DNA of 64,000 bases from Phoebastria nigripes (lineage: Eukaryota; Chordata; Aves; Procellariiformes; Diomedeidae). Shown one piece after another: positions 1 to 10,081 of this stretch. The position numbers and the translations under genes are program-made. Position 1 is the stretch's first letter. Each line of letters opens with the position of its first letter. Under the pieces are notes generated by a model that saw only the letters and a list, made by a program, of their open reading frames with translations, was not told where the DNA came from and did no database searches. The DNA lies in NCBI GenBank assembly GCA_035582835.1, contig JAYKAV010002739.1, positions 595,598 through 659,597 on the forward strand. Direction: 5' to 3'.

Positions 1-92
1 CAATAATGGTACTGCTGATTAGGTCATCTTCATGGGAGGTGTAACTGAGAGGTGAAAACATCTGTTTCTTTGTTTTGTATAGCTTCCTCCAG

Positions 93-193
93 CTTTGCAA
101 TGTAACTTGAAAAGGAGAATCATTGAGAGATTCAAGAAGTCCCTCTTCAGTCAGCAGAGCAATCCTTGTAATCTGAAATCAGAAATGAAAAAG
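93..193 (+). CDS. Internal coding exon 1 of an unrecognised split gene
   Basis: Seen: a strong pyrimidine tract ends in TCCTCCAG at 92, and the donor AAG|GTATGG follows at 194. The exon is 101 nt: two bases finish a codon begun upstream (phase 1 entry), then 33 open codons run to a phase 0 exit. The peptide begins LQCNLKRRIIERFKKSL and ends CNLKSEMKK; it is basic and probably helical. The other two frames hit stops. The next exon on this strand (2624) enters in phase 0, so the two join without a frame break. Earlier exons must lie upstream of the window. I do not recognise the family. Confidence comes from splice sites, length and phase agreement across five exons, not from homology. Confidence 0.72.
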
Positions 194-2623
194 GTATGGT
201 ACACCAATTACTACCTATGGTCAACTTTGTCTCTTCTTCTATTTGAATTAAGCTATTGATATTAATATCACAAAAATGTAAGTGTAAGATTCTGTTTTTA
301 AAAGGGAATATTTAGAATGTTCTCTAGCTATCCTTTATTTGGAAAATATGGAGGCTTCTTAAGTAAGCAGTTTCTACATATTGGTTTCAAGTTTGTGTCT
401 GATCATTAGAACATTTTTTGTAAATGGAAAGGACCTGCTAGCTGCTAATATGCAAAACCAGACTTAATCTCATCAGAGCTCAGAAAGAGAAGAGGAAGGA
501 AAACGTAACTTTTTGTGGCAAAGGCTGATAAAGGTTATGTAAGCTCTTAATTTATGTAAACTCTTCTCAACTTACTATTAGTTTCCCTGTATTATTCATG
601 TTTTGGAATGTATTCCTACTAAAACTATGNATTTTAAGAAAGCGCTGTCCCAGAGTGTCTTGAATATAGCATACCTTGTCCCACTGTTGCATAGTCAGAA
701 ACAGTTTAGTGTCATCAGTTTAAAAATACTGCAGATTTGCAAGAATGGCATGACTAAAGACCCATGCCTGCATGTTTTCCGATGACATGCTGGGTGCTAA
801 CAGAGGATCAGCTAACGACCAATATCGGAATTTCTAAATGTTCCTTCAAAAAACTCCTGAGAAGACTGTAGTCAGCAGAGGATCTGAAAATGACATCCTC
901 AGCATCTGTGTACTGTGGGAGACTGTGAAGCTAAGATATTTCATTTTTGAATTGATGACAAAGCAGTTATTAGGTATGTTACTGTATCTAAAATTTGATG
1001 ACAAAGATAATTTCTTGTAATTCACATAATTCCACTGTGTAATCTAATTTCATTGTCACCCACTTCCACTGAATTGTGGAATCTTCTAAGTCATTGTTTG
1101 CTGTGGAATGGACTGACCCCAAATGCTAAATCCTTCCTGTACTTTTGCAATAATTAATCTGAGATGCTTAAGCTCCATGGAAGGTGGCTACTTAGTGTTT
1201 ACATTGGTAGTACATTTGAAAGATAAAGATGCCTCTCTCTGAGCCATCAGTTTCATGCCAATTTGCTGTCCTGTAAATCAAACGGGGATTTACATTAAAC
1301 AATTCCTGTATTTCAGCCATAACATTAAATCTAAGGAAATATTTGCTAATCATGTATTGAGTTGATGTTTTCAGGAGAGGATGCCCAAAAATATGGTAAG
1401 AAAAAGGAAGTGTTTATTATAAAATTAACCTAATTTTCAAATGCTCAGAAATAAAGGAACTTACTTATTTATAAATTTATAAATGTTAACAACTGTAAAA
1501 TTGTGTTAGCTTCAAAACTATTGGATTTAAACCTGATGAAAAGGGAAGAAATACACTATTTAAAAAGTAAATGGTAGTAAATTGAAGATGTTTGAAATGC
1601 TGAATGCAATTCTGGGCATTTCTACCCTGAAAAAAATAGTTATAGAAACTCTTAATAGAAAGCAACGACAAAAAGCGCAGTTAGAAGGATGGAGACTTGA
1701 TAAGCATCAGTGAATAAATGGTATGTTTTTTACCAAAATCACCACCATAAATACGCTGGGTAACATGGATATCATTTGGAAGTAATAGGAAGAACCTAAA
1801 TAGAGTAAAGAATTAGGTTGAACTTTTCCAGCAAGTGTTGTTATGAGGTTGTGCAATTTCTGCAAATAAAATTTAAAAATCATGGGTTTTTAACTCTGCT
1901 GAATTAGTAAACCTAATTAGAATAACAGATAAAAGGATTCCTCCACTGATCGGTGGTGGGATAAAGGTTTTCCAACAACAGATATTATTCTGTTACTGTA
2001 ACTGTAAATGTGTTAACATGCTGCAGAAATGCATAACTGAAATTTCTCTCCTGCCCACAAAGATATTTTCATGTCAGAGTTGTTACCAGTGGATATTTTC
2101 AAAACTAGACGTTTTTAAGTTTGTTATCAGTATCCTTGTTCACATAGTCAAATAGCTGAACTGACTTTCAGGTTTCAGAAGTGCTGGGATGCCTCTAAGG
2201 GGAATTATACCACTTGAATATGGACTAACAATTCACCTGAAGCCCCAGTTTTGAAANCCAGAGTCATCAGCTGTTTCTCTCCTATGTTCCAGGGAATACA
2301 CTTCCATGTTTATCTTCACACAAATGTATAGTTTATGACATTTTATTCAGATAGTCTAAAAAACTCAGTGCTTTATACTAAGTGCAGATTGGCAGCTTGC
2401 AATGTTCAGTCAGTTTTTCTGGAGAGAAGAAGGTAGGACGTTCATAATTGTGTTCATCACTTTTTCATTAATCTAAAAAGTCTTGAGATCTCCTATGACT
2501 TCTGATTGCACTGGGAAACATACGAAAAGGTAAACTGCCTCATAGAAGTCTGAAGTTTTGGCAAACAGGAAGGGTGGAGATTTCAGGTGTCCTTTGCTTT
2601 TTTCTCTTTTTTCTCTTCCCCAG

Positions 2624-2732
2624 CTGCTGCAAGGTTCTCCTGAATTGATTGAGCCTGACTTCTTCACAGCAGATTGGCATGTGGTACTTCTCTCTTCAGG
2701 TGGAAATATGTTGCTTCCAGATGATAGAAAAG
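2624..2732 (+). CDS. Internal coding exon 2 of the same unrecognised gene
   Basis: Seen: a near-ideal acceptor (a long T/C run ending CCCCAG at 2621-2623) and the donor AAAAG|GTAAAG at 2733. The exon is 109 nt: 36 codons plus one base (phase 0 in, phase 1 out). The peptide begins LLQGSPELIEPDFFTADW, continues HVVLLSSGGNMLLPDDRK, and its last G starts the glycine codon completed by exon 3. Acidic, hydrophobic and Gly/Ser-turn stretches look like a folded domain, not chance sequence. The open frame extends into the flanking introns, which is common for short exons; the splice sites set the limits. No signal peptide or membrane segment is visible. Family not recognised. Confidence 0.75.
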
Positions 2733-3551
2733 GTAAAGAAAGCAACAAAACCTCTATAGTGGCATATATATTTCTAATAAAGTACATGGTATCAAAGCAG
2801 AAGGAATTGCTGCTCTAAGATCTATCTTTAGAGGCAGTAATATGTTGACTATGCTGATTTTCATTATCAGGGTTTTGTTTGTTTGTTTGTTGTTTTGTGT
2901 AATTCCTGGTAAGATAAGCAGTTTACCACTGATGGAACATTCTACTAATTCAAGAGAGTATACTTTGGAATGACAAAGAAGTATCAAAGATGCGAATAAC
3001 ACATGGTTCATCCATGAAAATCAATAGAAATGTTTGTAACTGAAAATATCCTACTTAGGATTTACCTATCCTTGCATGTGATTTTTAAAGACACTCTATT
3101 TAAACCTTATGTTGTTGTTCTGTCATATTTGAAACAGTTATACTGGGATGATTTAATTACCTAGCTAGATCAAGCCCTACAAACTTGAGGAGGGAAATGC
3201 TACATGCTATACCACATCTATAAAGTGTAAAGTATATACGTATACTTTCGAAAATGAATGGTGTCAAATATACTTTGGACTAGTGATACTCAGAGTGACA
3301 AATCATGAACTCCATCTTTAATGAAACCTACCATCACTGGCATCGTCCAGGGTGGGGAACCACAATTCCTAGTTCAGAGACTTGTTTCATCATATGCCTC
3401 TTTGTGCAATGGACATAAGGGAAATGTGCAGCCTGTATTTTGGTGTTTGTGCCATTTCCATTCTTCTAAATACGGGTAAAAGCTATGTCACAATCCATGG
3501 ACTAGAGGACATAGTAACATTAAAAACTGTGGTGCCGGAAAGAAGGGTGAG

Positions 3552-4075
3552 TGTTGTGGTTTAACCCAGCAGGCAGCCAAACACCACACAGCCACTCGCT
3601 CACTCCCCCCTCCCCTCAGTGGGATGGGGGAGAGAATCGGGGAAAAAAAAGTAAAATTTGTGGATTGAGATAAAGACAGTTTAATAAAACAGAAAAGGAA
3701 GGGAAAATAATGATAATAATAATAACAGTGATAGAATATAGAAAATGAGTTATGCACAATGCAATTGCTCACCACCCGCTGAGCGATACCCAAGCAGCGA
3801 TCACTACTTCCTGGACCATGCCTCCTATTTATATATTGAGCATGACGTCACATGGTATGGAATACCCCGTTGGCCAGTTGGGCTAGCTGTCCCGGCTATG
3901 CTCCCTCCCAGCTTCTTGTGCACCTGGTAGAGCATGGGAAGCTGAAAAGTCCTTGACTAGTAGATTACTTAGCAACAACTAAAAACATCAGTGTGTTATC
4001 AACATTATTCTCATACTAAATCCAAAACACAGCACTAGGAAGAAAATTAACTCTATACAAGCCGAAACCAGGACA
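3552..4075 (-). mobile_element. Solo LTR, avian ERVL-like family (subfamily A)
   Basis: Seen: the 524-bp block starts TGTTGTGGTTTAACCC and ends CGAAACCAGGACA, so the termini are TG...CA. It is flanked by a perfect 5-bp target-site duplication, GTGAG, at 3547-3551 and 4076-4080. Read on the minus strand it has the LTR order: TGTCCTGGTTTCGG start, a CRE site (3843-3850), a TATA box (3826-3833), an ATTAAA polyadenylation signal (3680-3685) and the terminal CA. No internal retroviral sequence remains, so it is a solo LTR formed by recombination. A 5-bp duplication fits ERVL-like or some ERVK-like elements. It sits antisense in intron 2 of the split gene. The family is recalled as common in bird genomes; the exact name needs a repeat library. 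Confidence 0.9.
3826..3850 (-). promoter_or_regulatory. LTR core promoter: TATA box with perfect CRE palindrome
   Basis: Plus strand 3843-3850 reads TGACGTCA, an intact cAMP-response element. Ten bases away, 3826-3833 reads TATAAATA on the minus strand. In LTR orientation the CRE lies just upstream of TATA, a normal U3 arrangement, so transcription would run leftward, antisense to the host gene. The CpG inside the CRE is still intact here, unlike in the second LTR copy. Activity is inferred, not shown. Confidence 0.6.
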
Positions 4076-4651
4076 GTGAGAAACTTTGGTTTTGCCTGCC
4101 TTTGTGTTGAAACTGGCATATCACTTCCATAGCTTATTGCAAAAAGTGAAAATAACTAGGTGTCAAGGGTGATATTTGAGTAGGAAATGAGTCCCTAACA
4201 ATCACTTTAAATATGAGNTTTATTTTGTTCCTGGAGACAACAATGCAATTTGATCAGATGCTCAGGATCTTTAATTTTTGAATCTCTTAACCTGCCAAGA
4301 ATACTTTTGTCCTCACAAATTGCTGCTGGCTGTGTGCCCTTTCCACTATAAATTGTAAGTGGGCAAGAATAAGAAAGTTGCATTGCTGTGTTCTGTTACA
4401 TTAAGTATTTTAAATATTTTCCATCAGTTAGAACTCTTTCATAATGTGATAACATTGCGTGCCTCAAGTGTTCACATCATGCCATAAGATGCCTCCCACT
4501 TTTGCAGGGGGTCATTGTGGTCAGCGGAATAAGCTGCTGATAAATAAGCATCTCTCTTGTCATTATATTTGTACTGGAATTGCTAAGAAACTGATGAGGG
4601 AACATAAACCCCAAATTCAGTAGTATAACATTACTTGCCTTTTACTTGAAG

Positions 4652-4704
4652 GTTTTGTTGGCACTTCTGACATAGCAGAAGGGATGACATATGAACAGTT
4701 GCAG
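4652..4704 (+). CDS. Internal coding exon 3 of the same unrecognised gene
   Basis: Seen: acceptor TTGCCTTTTACTTGAAG ending at 4651 and donor GCAG|GTAAGC at 4705. The exon is 53 nt; with the G carried from exon 2 it gives exactly 18 codons, GFVGTSDIAEGMTYEQLQ, and leaves in phase 0. The frame is open throughout. A second AG inside it (after CATAGCAG) could serve as an alternative acceptor but would break the phase match with exon 2. Exon 4 follows after an intron of only 84 bp (4705-4788), close to the lower limit for vertebrate introns, which supports the pair as real neighbours. Function unknown. Confidence 0.72.
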
Positions 4705-4788
4705 GTAAGCTATAAATATACCTGTATGTATTAATTTATTACTTTTAATAAAGGTAATTTACTGAAATGAATTTCTTTTATCTTCTAG

Positions 4789-4844
4789 ACTCTAATTGAA
4801 GAGGTTCTAGAGGAAAGTGGTTATTACAATTTCTCTTCTAACAG
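4789..4844 (+). CDS. Internal coding exon 4 of the same unrecognised gene
   Basis: Seen: acceptor TTCTTTTATCTTCTAG ending at 4788 and consensus donor AACAG|GTAAGT at 4845. The exon is 56 nt: 18 codons (TLIEEVLEESGYYNFSSN) plus AG, which becomes an arginine codon with the first base of exon 5. Phase 0 in, phase 2 out. Joined to exon 3 the peptide reads MTYEQLQ-TLIEEVLEESG, an acidic amphipathic helix, followed by a short Tyr/Ser/Asn segment. Perfect splice motifs and phase agreement on both sides make this one of the best-supported exons in the window. I do not recognise the protein. Confidence 0.76.
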
Positions 4845-6230
4845 GTAAGTCTGTTCAATTTAAAAAGAAAAAATTAATTATGATGTGCTAAACCCAAATG
4901 TATCATCTGACTGTTTACNTGATTGCAATTTCACTTTAAACTTAGTGCAATACATGGTTTATTATAATACATGGATGCATGGACTGGAAGAAATGTACGT
5001 GGGACATATTAGCTAATCTAAGCAGGGTTTTTTGGCCACATCTGTTTTCTTCACTCAGATGATAGAGTGGTACAAGTTTGGCAGCAATTTCCTCACATTT
5101 TTCCCATATGAAATCACAGCTGAACAAAAGTTTCATTTAAATAGAAGTATATTTTATTATAATACTCTACCATTACAGGGTTGAGAGGATGAAGCTGACA
5201 TATTTAGTAAAATGTTTGAGTACAGCACAACAAGCAAAATAAGTGGTTGCGAGCACAAAAGTGCAGAGGATGAAAAAAAATTCAATGGTCTTTGAAACTA
5301 GGCAAATGCCTTGTCCTAGAGGTGGTATATCTTTCCTACATGAAACCTTTGAGGAACACAAGAAAGAAAATGCATGAAAAATGTCCTTGTATCCCACAAC
5401 ATAAGCCTAGCATTTCTCATTCTTTTTACCTGCTAGCCTGTTATTTATCATCTCAGATATTCTTTAGTGCAAAAAAAGCTCGCTACTTCCATCATGTAAG
5501 TCTGTTCCTTGTCTTTGCAGTAATCAACATTTTAAAGCCCGGGAGACTGCAGTTAGGTTTTCTAAAACAAATAAACAAACATATACCTCCTCCCCACCCA
5601 ATACGGATATTGAGAGATTTTAAGAATTTATAGTTCCTGGTGCTTCAGTGATATTTTTCAGTTATCTGTTATCTCTGCAAACTTTTCTGTATTGACTGAC
5701 TCCAGCTTGAAAAGTTTCAAATGTTAGTCTGAATACCTTTATAGGCTACTCATTAAATTGGAATTTCAGCTTACAAGTGTCTTGCAGCTGCCAGCTGTAA
5801 ATATTGAAAAATCATGATTCAGCACTCCCAAAATAAAATAATAATTCACTCTTTAAACCTTCAGGGTATACTTGAATCATGTTTACAAATCACTTTTGCA
5901 GCCATGAGGTCTAACAAATTTGTTTATAAGTGTTTTCAAGTATTTTAAATTTTTGTTCTAATCACAAGCTCCCAAGATTTGGAGCTGTAGAAAAATATCG
6001 CACAACTTATGGAAAAAAAAAAAGAAAAAGGCTCTCATTTTTAACATCAAGATCTAGCAAGCCTTATTATAAATGTATAAATGTGTTGTAGTTGTATAGG
6101 CATTTATCTCACAAACAGACTGGCAAAAAGCATCTTACTGCAATTAACTGTAATGAAGAAGGTGTGTGATGGATATGGACTTGAGTATTTTACACAAACT
6201 ACTATAAAAATAAGATATCTGTTAATGGAA

Positions 6231-6507
6231 ATCATAGAATCATAGAATATCTCAAGTTGGAAGGGACCCATAAGGATCATAGAGTCCAACTCCCTGCTCC
6301 TTGCAGAACTACCTAAAACTAAACCATATGACTAAGAACGTCATCCAGACACTCCTTGAACTCTGACAGGCTTCATGCCGTGACCACTTCCCTGGGAAGC
6401 CTGTTCCAGTGACCAACCACCCTCTCAGTGGAGAACCTTTTCCTAATGTCCAATCTGAACTTCCCCTGATGCGGCTTTGTTCCATTTCCTTGTGTCCTAT
6501 TGCTGTA
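6231..6507 (-). mobile_element. CR1 LINE, 5'-truncated 3' end
   Basis: Plus strand begins ATCATAGAATCATAGAAT, the reverse complement of the CR1 3' terminal octamer repeat (ATTCTATG)n. It continues with the standard CR1 tail: GTTGGAAGGGACC, GGATCATAGAGTCCAACTCC, CTTCCCTGGGAAGCCTGTTCCAG and TTTTCCTAATGTCCAATCTGAA. On the minus strand a decayed end of ORF2 is readable ([19 protein letters not shown]). The element lies antisense in intron 4 of the split gene. It is too short to be active. Confidence 0.92.
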
Positions 6508-7504
6508 AATGTAATCGCTGAAATGTAAAGGATGCTTAAAGATTGCAGGCAAATATGCTAGTACTTTCAACATGTAACATAGGAATGCCACAGAAATGCA
6601 TGTGAGACTAACAGCAGTAAAATAATTAACATTCTGTTTTTCCTGATTTATTCAGGACTACTTATTTTTCTGCTGTGCTGGAATTCCCTAGAAAGTAGTT
6701 GTTCTGTAGAATCTTAAGTTATTTTTCTACATTTTTGGAAATTTTATTTTAGACGAGACATAAGAGAATATCCTTCATAGCCACACGGGATGACAGTGTA
6801 GTATAAGGTGTTCTTCTCTATGCTGTGTTTATCCTGCAGAAGGAAATGGGGAAAAGAGCAAGTAGTACATTTCCACAAATACATAAAGTCTGGAGAAGGC
6901 CAGTGAATGCTCAGCATCCTTCTTCATATTGCTGGATGTGCTATGTATTTGATTTTCCCAGGAGCACAGGAAAGTTGGAAGTCACATTGCATTTCCCCTG
7001 AGTCATGCAACTTCTGCAGCAGCGCTGATAATATGTTATCCACAGTCAGTGTTGATTTGTGCTTTGTTCATGGGACTTATAGCAAAGACAAAATTGATTT
7101 TGGAGTGGGTGAAAGGAATGGAGTGAAATCTCCTTATAGGTATGAATCTCCTTAGAAGTTTAGAAGTATGTTGTCTAGATTTGATTTTTTTTTCCCCTCT
7201 GGCTTAGAATTGTTAATGTGTGCATGTAACAGCTATTGTTGTAGACTTTGAACCCGCTCCACTGCATGCGTGTCACTCTAGCATGTCCTGGCTTTAGCTG
7301 ACAGATACAAAATAGCCATACTGCAACCTAGTTGTTGACCTGTCACCAGCAACAATATGTGCCCTTGATTTTTCACTATGCTTTTGAATCCTATTACCTG
7401 CTGTGATGCATAATTACGTTTGGTTCCCCTGTCACTACTACATTACTTCTTTTCCAGACAAGGTTCTACTCCCAAATAACTTAACATATTTCCTTTTCTT
7501 CCAG

Positions 7505-7727
7505 AAAATTGACAGACCATGCTTTGGCCTTGGCTGTCAAAAACATGTCTCTATTTCTAGAGGACTTGCCATGTTTTCTAAAGTATGCTCTGCTCAATGC
7601 CGTTCAACGCTTTCAGAACTTAAGCAATTTTTTTTTTTTTTTTTTTTTTTCCTTCTCACACTCTCTCCAAATAGCCAAACAGTCCAATTTCGATAGCTGT
7701 CCAGTACTGAATGATTCATTTGGCTAG
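7505..7727 (+). CDS. Coding exon 5 of the same gene, 3' end interrupted by a retroposon
   Basis: Seen: acceptor TTTCCTTTTCTTCCAG ending at 7504. The first base completes arginine from exon 4 (phase 2), then KLTDHALALAVKNMSLFLED and a further helical Leu/Phe-rich segment run to QRFQNLS at about 7625. The frame then enters a 23-T run belonging to a retroposon (7628-7769), codes phenylalanines and stops at 7725-7727. No GT donor follows the last protein-like codons. Without the insert, the same frame would stay open to a TAA at 7912-7914. The current end may therefore be a rebuilt C-terminus, a broken exon, or an exon ending at an earlier donor: GTATGC at 7583, or a weak GC site (TTAA|GCAA) at 7624. 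The hydrophobic spacing faintly recalls exocyst-Sec6/TNFAIP2-type helical bundles, but I would not name it. The start is well supported; the end is uncertain. Confidence 0.6.
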
Positions 7728-7769
7728 TAGACATGCATCATTAGGCTTCGCCTCAAACTCTCCAAACAG
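7628..7769 (-). mobile_element. Short poly(A) retroposon with 9-bp target-site duplication
   Basis: Seen: CTTAAGCAA at 7619-7627 is repeated exactly at 7770-7778. Between them lie 23 Ts (7628-7650) and 119 bp of unique sequence, so on the minus strand this is a 119-nt body with an A23 tail. Direct repeats abutting a poly(A) tail are the signature of target-primed reverse transcription. CR1, the main bird LINE, ends in an octamer repeat and does not make such tails, so another LINE activity or an old event is implied. I do not recognise the body: no convincing tRNA A/B boxes, snoRNA box pair or AATAAA. It could be a retroposed small RNA or an mRNA 3' end. Confidence 0.65.
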
Positions 7770-7914
7770 CTTAAGCAAGCTAGAAGGACAAATCACTCTC
7801 CCAAGCTGCACTGCAAGTCACTTACCAGTGTCCACCATTATCTGGTTTTATTCCACCATGCAGAATTTGGTTTGCAGCCCTCAGAGCAACATCCTATCAG
7901 CCATTCTTGCCTAA

Positions 7915-9485
7915 AACTGTTTAGAGGCTTGCTCTACTTCATCTCTTTTATACACAGTGAAACATTTTAGAAGCAATTGCAAATTTTCCAGCAGAAACTC
8001 AATACATCCTGTAGCTTTCCTGGGATCCCCTTCTTAGAAAAGTGTTCACGGAAAAGCTTTAGAAAAAAGTACTACGAGTAATGAATATCTGTATCTTGTT
8101 TGCTTTAGCAACAATACACCTATTTTTTAACCTTCTTAGCTTATTTTAAAAGCTTTCAGTTTAGATTGAGTTTTTCAGTTTCTAAGATGGAAAGTTGTAA
8201 TGACGCAGCATGTGTGGGGCTTTCACAATGGAAACAGAATGATAGTGTTTCTAGCAGAAAACAAATTGCCTTCCCTTCTGCCCATAATAAGTTTCTAGCT
8301 CTTTTAACAGAAATGTGAAAAAAAGAACTCTAAAGGCTCAAAAGTCCTCAGAAGGCACATCAGAACACCACAACTTGATTTGTGAAGTTGCAAATTTTTA
8401 AAGATCTTTCTTCATTTTAGGGCCAAATTTCTTCATGATTTCTGACCAAGTTAACTTGACAGTATCAGTTCCATGTGTTGTAAGGCTACAAGGTGAATTC
8501 TGTTTTGGAACAAAGAATTCCACAGCTGCTATGCAATGACATGGGATGTGTGCTATTGCTAAAAGCACTATTAAATGCAGAATAAACAGCTAGATAGCGT
8601 ATAGCGTAATAATGCAATCTCCTACCTCATCATGGTGCACACTCTATAGAGAAAACATTCTGAAAATATTTTTTTCTTTATTTTCTGTTTTTGGGGATTT
8701 GTGTGCATTGTCTCTTTCCCATCGCTGTTGCCCCTTGCTGTGCTCCCAAAATTCCAGGAATATACGATGGGAAACCAAACCTTAAGTGAGGCCATGACTT
8801 GAAAATTGCAGTAGGACAAATAAACTGTATAAAGGGTTAAAAATGATTCAGGCAGCTTGATTGGGTGATGAGAGAAACATGAATTCTTTAGAAACTGAGA
8901 TAGCTTCATAAGAAAAATGTCATGCTTTCCCCACCCCCACCCCCCATTTTCATTATAATAGTAATTACTATCTCAATACCAGTCATTTCATGGGGATTAA
9001 TGACCGGCTGAGGATAATGACCCTCAGCTTTATCTTGAATAATCAACTTGTGCCCATTTATCACTAATCTCCTGAAATTACTCAGCACTCCAATTGTATT
9101 ACTTATTTATACAGAAATTTGGTAAACATGCATTAAAAAAACCCTGTAATGTTTCAAAATTATTCTATTCACATCCATTGTGCCACTCTTCATTATTTTT
9201 CTCCTTCTGATTTAATATTATGCTGCACAAGAGGCAAGCTCCTTGTTGTTTGTGAGCCTATTTATGAATAGGACAATGAATACTGGTTTCAAACTTTCAT
9301 CATGCTTTTTTATATTGAAGTAGACATGTAATACCCAAATTGATGCAGAAATCTATTTTTAATAAATTGCATTAAGAGACTTAATCCAAGCAGAAACTCA
9401 GTTATATGAAAAAAGATTTGTTATAAATAAACAAAAATAGCAATGGTCAGAGACAGGAGTTGTGTTCAGCTGAGTGCTGTAGCTC
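7915..9485. other. Possible 3' UTR, then unannotated DNA
   Basis: If exon 5 is terminal, its 3' UTR could run from about 7728 or 7915 to the AATAAA at about 8580 (GCAGAATAAACAGC). No other coding or repeat signal is clear. A C-rich strip at 8929-8945 (runs of 4, 5 and 6 C) is G-rich on the minus strand but has only three G runs. Confidence 0.3.
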
Positions 9486-10081
9486 TGTCATGGTTCAGCC
9501 CCAGTAGTCAGCTTAGCACCACACAGCTGCTTGCTCACTGCCCCGCAGTGGGATGGGGCACAGAATCGGAAGGGTAAAAGTGAGAAAGCTCATGGCTTGA
9601 GATAAAGACAGTTTAATAGGTAAAGCAAAAGCTGCGCACACAAGCAAAGCAAAATAAGGAATTCATTTGCTACTTCCCATTGGCAGGCAGGTGTTCAGCC
9701 ACCTCCAGGAAAGCAGGGCTCCATCACGCGTAACGGTGACTTGGGAAGACAAGTGCCATAACTCCAAACATCCCACCCCTTCCTTCTTCTTCCCCCAGCT
9801 TTATATACTGAGCATGATGTCATATGGTATGGAATATCCCTTTGGTCAGTTGGGGTCAGCTGTCCCAGCTGTGTCCCCTCCCAGCTTCTTGTGCACCCCC
9901 AGCCTACTCGCTGGTGGCAGGGGGTGAGAAGCAGAAAAGGCCTTGACTCTGTGTAAGCACTGCTCAGCAATAACTGAAACATCCCTGTATTGTCAACACT
10001 GTTTCCAGCACAAATCCAAACCATAGCCCCATACTAGCTACTATGAAGAAAACTAACTCTACCCCAGCCAAAACCAGTACA
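9486..10081 (-). mobile_element. Solo LTR, avian ERVL-like family (subfamily B)
   Basis: Seen: the 596-bp block starts TGTCATGGTTCAGCCCC and ends CCAAAACCAGTACA, flanked by a perfect 5-bp target-site duplication, AGCTC, at 9481-9485 and 10082-10086. It shares the ends, the TATA region, the CTTCTTGTGCACC stretch and the GATAAAGACAGTTTAATA block with the copy at 3552-4075, but the segment between poly(A) signal and TATA differs (here CAAGCAAAGCAAAATAAGGAATTC), so the two are separate subfamilies. On the minus strand TATATAAAG (9799-9807) precedes ATTAAA (9612-9617) by about 180 bp, the likely R region. No internal genes remain. Confidence 0.92.
9799..9822 (-). promoter_or_regulatory. LTR core promoter: TATA box with decayed CRE
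   Basis: Minus strand TATATAAAG at 9799-9807 is preceded in LTR sense by TGATGTCA at 9815-9822. This aligns with the intact TGACGTCA of the other LTR and differs by one CpG-to-TpG change, as expected from methylated cytosine decay. Activity is probably reduced; this is inference. Confidence 0.5.

Noticed and set aside
2473..2787. 104-codon minus-strand frame
   Set aside because: Exact antisense shadow of exon 2, whose splice sites support the plus strand.
7403..7696. 97-codon plus-strand frame overlapping exon 5
   Set aside because: Different frame from the phase-matched exon; runs into the T23 tail; no support.
8929..8945. Possible G-quadruplex on the minus strand
   Set aside because: Only three G runs, so the canonical four-run pattern is not met.
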